This document shows, in pieces, positions 59,756 through 64,000 of a stretch of DNA of 64,000 nucleotides (positions are counted from its first letter, which is position 1; the number at the start of each line of letters is the position of its first letter). This DNA comes from Inia geoffrensis (lineage: Eukaryota; Chordata; Mammalia; Artiodactyla; Iniidae). The stretch lies in NCBI GenBank assembly GCA_036417435.1, contig CM070904.1, forward strand, positions 64,364,408 to 64,428,407, in the 5' to 3' direction. The notes under the pieces were generated by a model. The model was not told the DNA's origin and searched no databases. It saw only the letters and a list, made by a program, of their open reading frames with translations. The position numbers and the translations under genes are program-made.

Positions 59756-60487
59756 GGTATATGCCAATAAAAAGGACAACCTACAAGAAATGGACAAATT
59801 CTGAGAAAGATACGAACTTCCAAGACACAGCCAGGAAGAAATAGAAAATATGAACAGACCAATCACAAGTGCTGAAATTGACATAGTGATTAAAAAAACT
59901 TCCAACAAACAAAAATCCAGGACCAGATGGCTTCACAGGTGAATTCTATCAAGTATTTAGAGAAGAGCTAACTTCTATCATTCTCAAACTCTTCCAAAAA
60001 ATTGCAGAGGAAGGAATGCTCCAAAGCTCATTATAGCCACCATCACCCTGATACCCAAACCAGACAAAGATACCACAAAAAAAGAAAATTACAGACTAAT
60101 ATCGCTGATGAACATAGACACAAAAATACTCAACAAAATACTGGCAAACTGGATCCAACAACACATTAAAAGGATCGTACACCATGATCGAGTGGGATTT
60201 ATCCCAGGAATGCAAGGATTCTTCAATATCTATAAATCAATTAATGTGATATACCACATTAAGAAACTAAAGAATAAAAACCATATGATCATCTCAATAG
60301 ATGCAGAAAAAGCTTCTGACAAGTTCAACACCGATTTATGCGAAAAGCTCTCCAGAAAGTGGAAATAGAGGGAACTTACCTCAACATAATAAAGACCATA
60401 TATGACAAACCCACAGCTAACATCATTCTCAACAGTGAAAACCTGAAAGCATTCCCTCTAAGACCAGGAACAAGGCACAGATGTCCA
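59756..60487 (+). pseudogene. Inverted ORF2 reverse-transcriptase part of L1 'E'
   Basis: Sense-strand DNA encoding a degraded piece of the L1 RT. Near its start it gives EMDKF and [12 protein letters not shown] sequence, then [13 protein letters not shown]. In the frame 60108-60368, [14 protein letters not shown] and [12 protein letters not shown] are readable; the Asp of RT motif A is kept and the usual Phe is Ser. It stops before the FADD motif. Several shifts and stops. Confidence 0.85.
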
Positions 60488-60498
60488 TAGTCACTTTT

Positions 60499-60663
60499 AA
60501 CTAACCTGAAATATGGGACTATACTTTCTCTTGGGATTTCTTACTTGATGAAAGATGATAAATTGGGAGGAGGGGAGATGGATGATAGTCGAATAGTATT
60601 AAAATAGCAGGATATGAAACCAATAACTTCTGTTCCCTTTGCTCTTTTGCAAAATTAGCACTA
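60499..60663. other. Short unique spacer
   Basis: Nothing recognised. Confidence 0.35.
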
Positions 60664-60850
60664 CAGTGTCCAACATGTGGCTACTAAATTTTATGTTTAA
60701 ATTATTTAAAATTAAATAAAACTAATAATGCAGTTCCTCAGTTGCATTAGCCACATTTCAAGTTCCTAATAGCTACACTTGGCTGCAGCTATCAAATTGG
60801 GCAGTGCCAAAAATTTCCATCATCACAGAAATCTCTATTGAACAGTGTTG
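60664..60850. mobile_element. hAT-Charlie-type DNA transposon relic
   Basis: Contains gtccaacatgtggctactaa, aaattatttaaaattaaata, atgcagttcctcagttgcat, tagccacatttcaagttcct, aatagctacacttggctgc, ttccatcatcacagaaatct and ttgaacagtgttg. This is a well-known non-autonomous hAT family of placental mammals. The termini cagtgtccaa and ttgaacagtgttg form a degraded inverted repeat. Confidence 0.75.
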
Positions 60851-60904
60851 ATTTAGCCCATCTGACCCAGACTTCATATTCTGGAGTTGCTTTGTAATTT
60901 CATT

Positions 60905-61020
60905 TCCTCCATGAATATTTTACTTGCACTATGTGCCAGGACATGAGCTAGGCACTGGGATACAAAAACACGTAAGACACAGTCTCCTTCTGGGGCTTTC
61001 TCAGTATCCAGTGGGAAACA
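60905..61020 (-). repeat. L2 fragment, antisense
   Basis: ttgcactatgtgccaggaca, tgagctaggcactgggatac, acacagtctccttctgggg, ctcagtatccagtggg: antisense L2 3' end. Confidence 0.6.
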
Positions 61021-62487
61021 AATGCAATGAAATTGTTATTCTTGGGAATAATAATAATAGTAATAATTATAGTTTCCTAAAAGATTACTGTACTTTTTCT
61101 GGTCTCTTTCCCTGCACCAGTGTATAATTTTTGACTATTTCAGATTGATCTGCGGTACTCTGAATTATCTATTGCCCTAAGATTTTATGAGCTTAGTTCT
61201 GATTTTTGGCCTTAGAGTTTTGCAAATCTTAGTGTTGATTTTTACACCCACCCACACAGTCCCAGAACTGCTGCCTTTGCAGCATACATCTGAATCACAA
61301 TTTCTGCTAATTCTTTTTAGATAATAACTGTGTCGGGAGTGATCTATTCACAGGTTCTTTGCTTATGTTACCTAATGAAAAATAGAAAATCTTGACCTAG
61401 AATTCCCCCACTTCATCTTGCACAAAATAACTAATGATGAAATTATCAGCAAAACAGTTTGATTCTTTACTATGAAGCATTTAAAATTTCTCACTTGTCT
61501 GCTGGAAAACCCTGTTCTCTCACTGTGTGAGAGAAAGCTTGTCTTCCCTATGCATTTTCATCTACAAGCCAGAGTGGCCTCTGGAAACATCTTGCTGCCA
61601 GTTAAAAGCTATCAAATATGACCCCAATGGGGGCTCTCTCTTCACCCACAGTTAGTAAGAGTAATTCTGTTTCTCACTTTAAAAAATACAATAAAAACTC
61701 ACTTTACCTTTGCTGGAAAAGCCATATCCATTTCATCAGGGCCTCATTTTTGCACCTACTTTAATTTTGGGTATTTTAGATTCTATGCACAAAATGTCTC
61801 CTTTCCAAGTTGATGTTTAGTAGTATTTATTTAGCACATTTTAAAAAATTTGGCACAAGAACATTTTATAGGGCATTATTTCATGAAAATAGCCTAAAAT
61901 TAACACTATCAAATAAGGGGTAAATCAGAATCTCAGCCAGTGTCAGAAATGGAGAAGAAATGATTAAACGTGTCTAAACATTCATCTTCCTCTGAGGAAA
62001 GATTTGCCACTGAATGTTGTTCAGCTTTTACCTGAATCATTCTGTCTGTTTGTAGGACATCCATTACAGCTGTTGCCAGGTGCTGTAATCCAGAGGGCCA
62101 ATGTCATGTTGACTGATGCTTTCTGCTACTTGTTGGACCCTCATTGTGTTTCTTAATCCATGCAAAATCAGTCTTGGAAGCTTTCTCACATTTTATTTTT
62201 CTCACTGTCTAGATAAAATTTTCCCTTTTGTTTCCAGCCCTGAAAGATTCAGGGCTCCAGTGTTTTAATTCCAAACAAATGACTGAATAAATGAAAGCTC
62301 AGTGACATGACATAATCATCACATACTACATATGTCACATCACATAGTGCATTTTTTAAATAAACTGACCATGATCAGTTGCTTTTAAGGTATTTATTTT
62401 CTTTCATATAAATGGAAGCAATATATCTCATTGACATTAATGGAAGCAAATAATCCCACTGGGTTAACCTATAAATTCCTAGAGGGC
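61021..62487. other. Unique DNA, no gene seen
   Basis: No clear repeat or coding frame. A short ATAATA-rich patch at 61046-61066. Confidence 0.4.
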
Positions 62488-62498
62488 AAGAAACAAAG

Positions 62499-62781
62499 AC
62501 TTCCCCAGGTGGGAAGGGGGAGCAGGACGAATTGGGAGATTGGGATTGACATATATAGAGTATTGATACTATGTATGAAATAGATAACTGATGAGAACCT
62601 ACTGTATAGCACAGGAAACTCTACTCAGTGCTATGTGCTGACCGAAATGGGAAGGAAATCCAAATAAGAGGGATATATGTATATGTAAACTGATTCACTT
62701 TGCTGTACAACAGAAACTAACACATTGTAAAGCAACTATACTCCAATAAAATTTTTTTTAAAAGAATGAACAAAAACAAAA
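62499..62781 (+). mobile_element. L1 3'UTR tail (L1 'G'), sense
   Basis: Sense tail: aattgggagattgggattga, aacctactgtatagcacagg, aaactctactcagtgctatg, aactgattcactttgctgta, caacagaaactaacacattg, aactatactccaataaaatt and an A-rich end. The duplication aagaaacaaag is at 62488-62498 and 62782-62792. Same 3'UTR type as 'D', 'E' and 'F', but opposite orientation. Confidence 0.93.
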
Positions 62782-62792
62782 AAGAAACAAAG

Positions 62793-64000
62793 CTACTCAT
62801 TCTATTTTTCTCCAATGCCCAAGTCTTGCACTGTGATTTGCAAGGCCAGTCTGATACATACCACTGAGTAACAGAGCTTGTCTTTGTCATTTGCAGTTGA
62901 ACTCTCATTTAACCTTCCTCCAATCTATTCCTCACCTAATCCAGGGCCACCAGGCTGTCCTTCTCTTCCTCCTCTTACCTCCATTCTTCTCAATTATAGA
63001 ATCTTACATGAGGGGCCCACTTTTAGGGAATTCATTAGGGCCTCAATCAAGAGGACTCAACATTGGGACTGTCTTCTTTATTCTTTACAATCCCCCATCA
63101 TTTTACCTCCATGAAAATGCATCTCCTTTGTGCCTTCTGTTCTCGCCTCTGACAGTTGATCATGCTATTTTCCATGTCACGGGCCAGGGGAACCCTCATC
63201 CTTATGTTTCCCATATTTATGGCTTCTATCTACATCATTTAAGCCCTCATTTATGTTACCTGGTCTTCTTGTCTCCTTGGGCAGGACCTATATGTTGAGG
63301 CAGGGATTTCCCCTTGCAGCTTGCCAGGTAAGTATCTGCTTTTGTAGACTATCCCTTGGATCATTTTGCATTAGCTGAAGAAACATATCAGATACACCTA
63401 AGTGTCCAAATATCTAAAACTTATCCTCTAATCCATCTGACTAGCTAGAACGCTGGTGGGTTAATCCCCACCTGATTTTGAATTGGAAAAAATTGTAATT
63501 TCTTTGTCCCTTTAGATTCAAACATTAATATGTTAGCTTGTATGCAAGCTGATGAAAAACTTTAGTACATTTCCTCTCTTGGTGCTTATACCGGTGTTAT
63601 CTTTTGACAGTCCCTTGTGAGAAACACAATGTTTTAACACAGAAGCGTTACTGTGATGGCAGGAACTTAGGCTCAGTGGCACCTGTAGGAGAGCATTTTT
63701 GGAATACGATGCACCTCTCAAAGTTTATCCTTTAAAGAAAAGCACACTCTAGCTATAGGTATGATGATTGAAAATAAAGTTCTTCACTAGTTTATTTTTG
63801 ATACTGAGGTGATATTTTCAACATGACCTAGAGGTAATCCCGAACATTTCTATTTCCACCTTCAGGGGCCAGGGGTTATGCTGTAAAAGTGTTTGTGATC
63901 AGTAGAAAATCTCACAGCAGGCAAAAACAGTCACCAAAGGTATTTCAATTCAGATTCTGCTTCAGATTGGTTTCCTCGGAAAAGGATTTGTACTCGATCA
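62793..64000. other. Unique DNA, no gene seen
   Basis: A 135-codon frame (62891-63298) and an overlapping 78-codon frame (62878-63114) are pyrimidine-rich and show no recognised domain. No clear repeat. Confidence 0.4.

Larger units (their letters stand above)
58258..60487 (-). mobile_element. L1 'E' with 5' inversion (twin priming), hosting two later insertions
   Basis: One L1 between copies of tagtcactttt (58245-58255 and 60488-60498). Its 3' part is antisense (58258 to about 59754): 3'UTR attttattggagtatagttg, then the C-terminal part of ORF2. Near 59755 the orientation flips: gtatatgccaataaaaagga opens a sense-strand stretch of the RT part of ORF2 running to 60487. The middle of ORF2 is missing. 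This is the known twin-priming outcome. It is split by a CHR SINE (58708-58927) and by another L1 tail (59274-59623). Confidence 0.9.

Noticed and set aside
62891..63298. 135-codon plus frame as a gene
   Set aside because: Pyrimidine-rich, no domain or signal recognised, and a second frame is open over the same bases.
1..64000. CRISPR array, operon or bacterial-type system
   Set aside because: No regularly spaced direct repeats and no bacterial gene organisation; the sequence is clearly mammalian.

Overview
This is a 64 kb stretch of mammalian nuclear DNA, AT-rich, with no host protein-coding gene, exon series or functional RNA gene that I can support. Six copies of one SINE identify the lineage. 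Its head is tRNA-like and starts GGGCTTCCCTGGTGG, its body is GC-rich and ends in AGGCCCGCGTACCGC, and a poly(A) tail follows. This is the CHR-type tRNA(Glu)-derived SINE of whales and dolphins (shared in part with hippopotamus and ruminants), so a cetacean is the best guess. The L1 3'-UTR types also fit Cetartiodactyla.

Layout. 1-11.5 kb: unique AT-rich DNA with old MIR and L2 pieces, three CHR SINEs, a short L1 tail, a MaLR/MLT1-type LTR split by one SINE, and a 67-nt hairpin (6398-6464). 11.5-16.7 kb: a 5.1 kb antisense L1 carrying remains of 5'UTR, ORF1, ORF2 and an unusual C-rich 3'UTR. 17-47 kb: mostly unique sequence with GA, TA and TG microsatellites, hAT-type DNA transposon relics, L2, MIR and CR1/L3 scraps, several old L1M tails, one probable solo LTR, two CHR SINEs and a few low-repeat AT-rich blocks that resemble conserved non-coding DNA. 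47.36-53.16 kb: a 5.8 kb antisense L1 bounded by a perfect 15-bp target-site duplication. 55-60.5 kb: a dense pile of L1 insertions. Two L1s sit side by side at the same target sequence, which appears three times; the second carries a 5' inversion and was later split by another L1 tail and by a CHR SINE. 60.5-64 kb: an hAT relic, an L2 scrap, one sense-strand L1 tail with an 11-bp duplication, then unique DNA.

Nothing here works together as a pathway. The informative content is the nesting order, which gives a relative chronology: L2, MIR, L1M and MaLR first, then the cetartiodactyl L1 tails, then CHR SINEs, which interrupt several older elements and are interrupted by none. All L1 reading frames are broken. 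I looked for a new biological system and found none; the items most worth checking are the hairpin, the triple-target L1 cluster and the low-repeat blocks. Family names rest on recognition of sequence, not on a database search, and boundaries without a stated duplication are approximate to some tens of bases.
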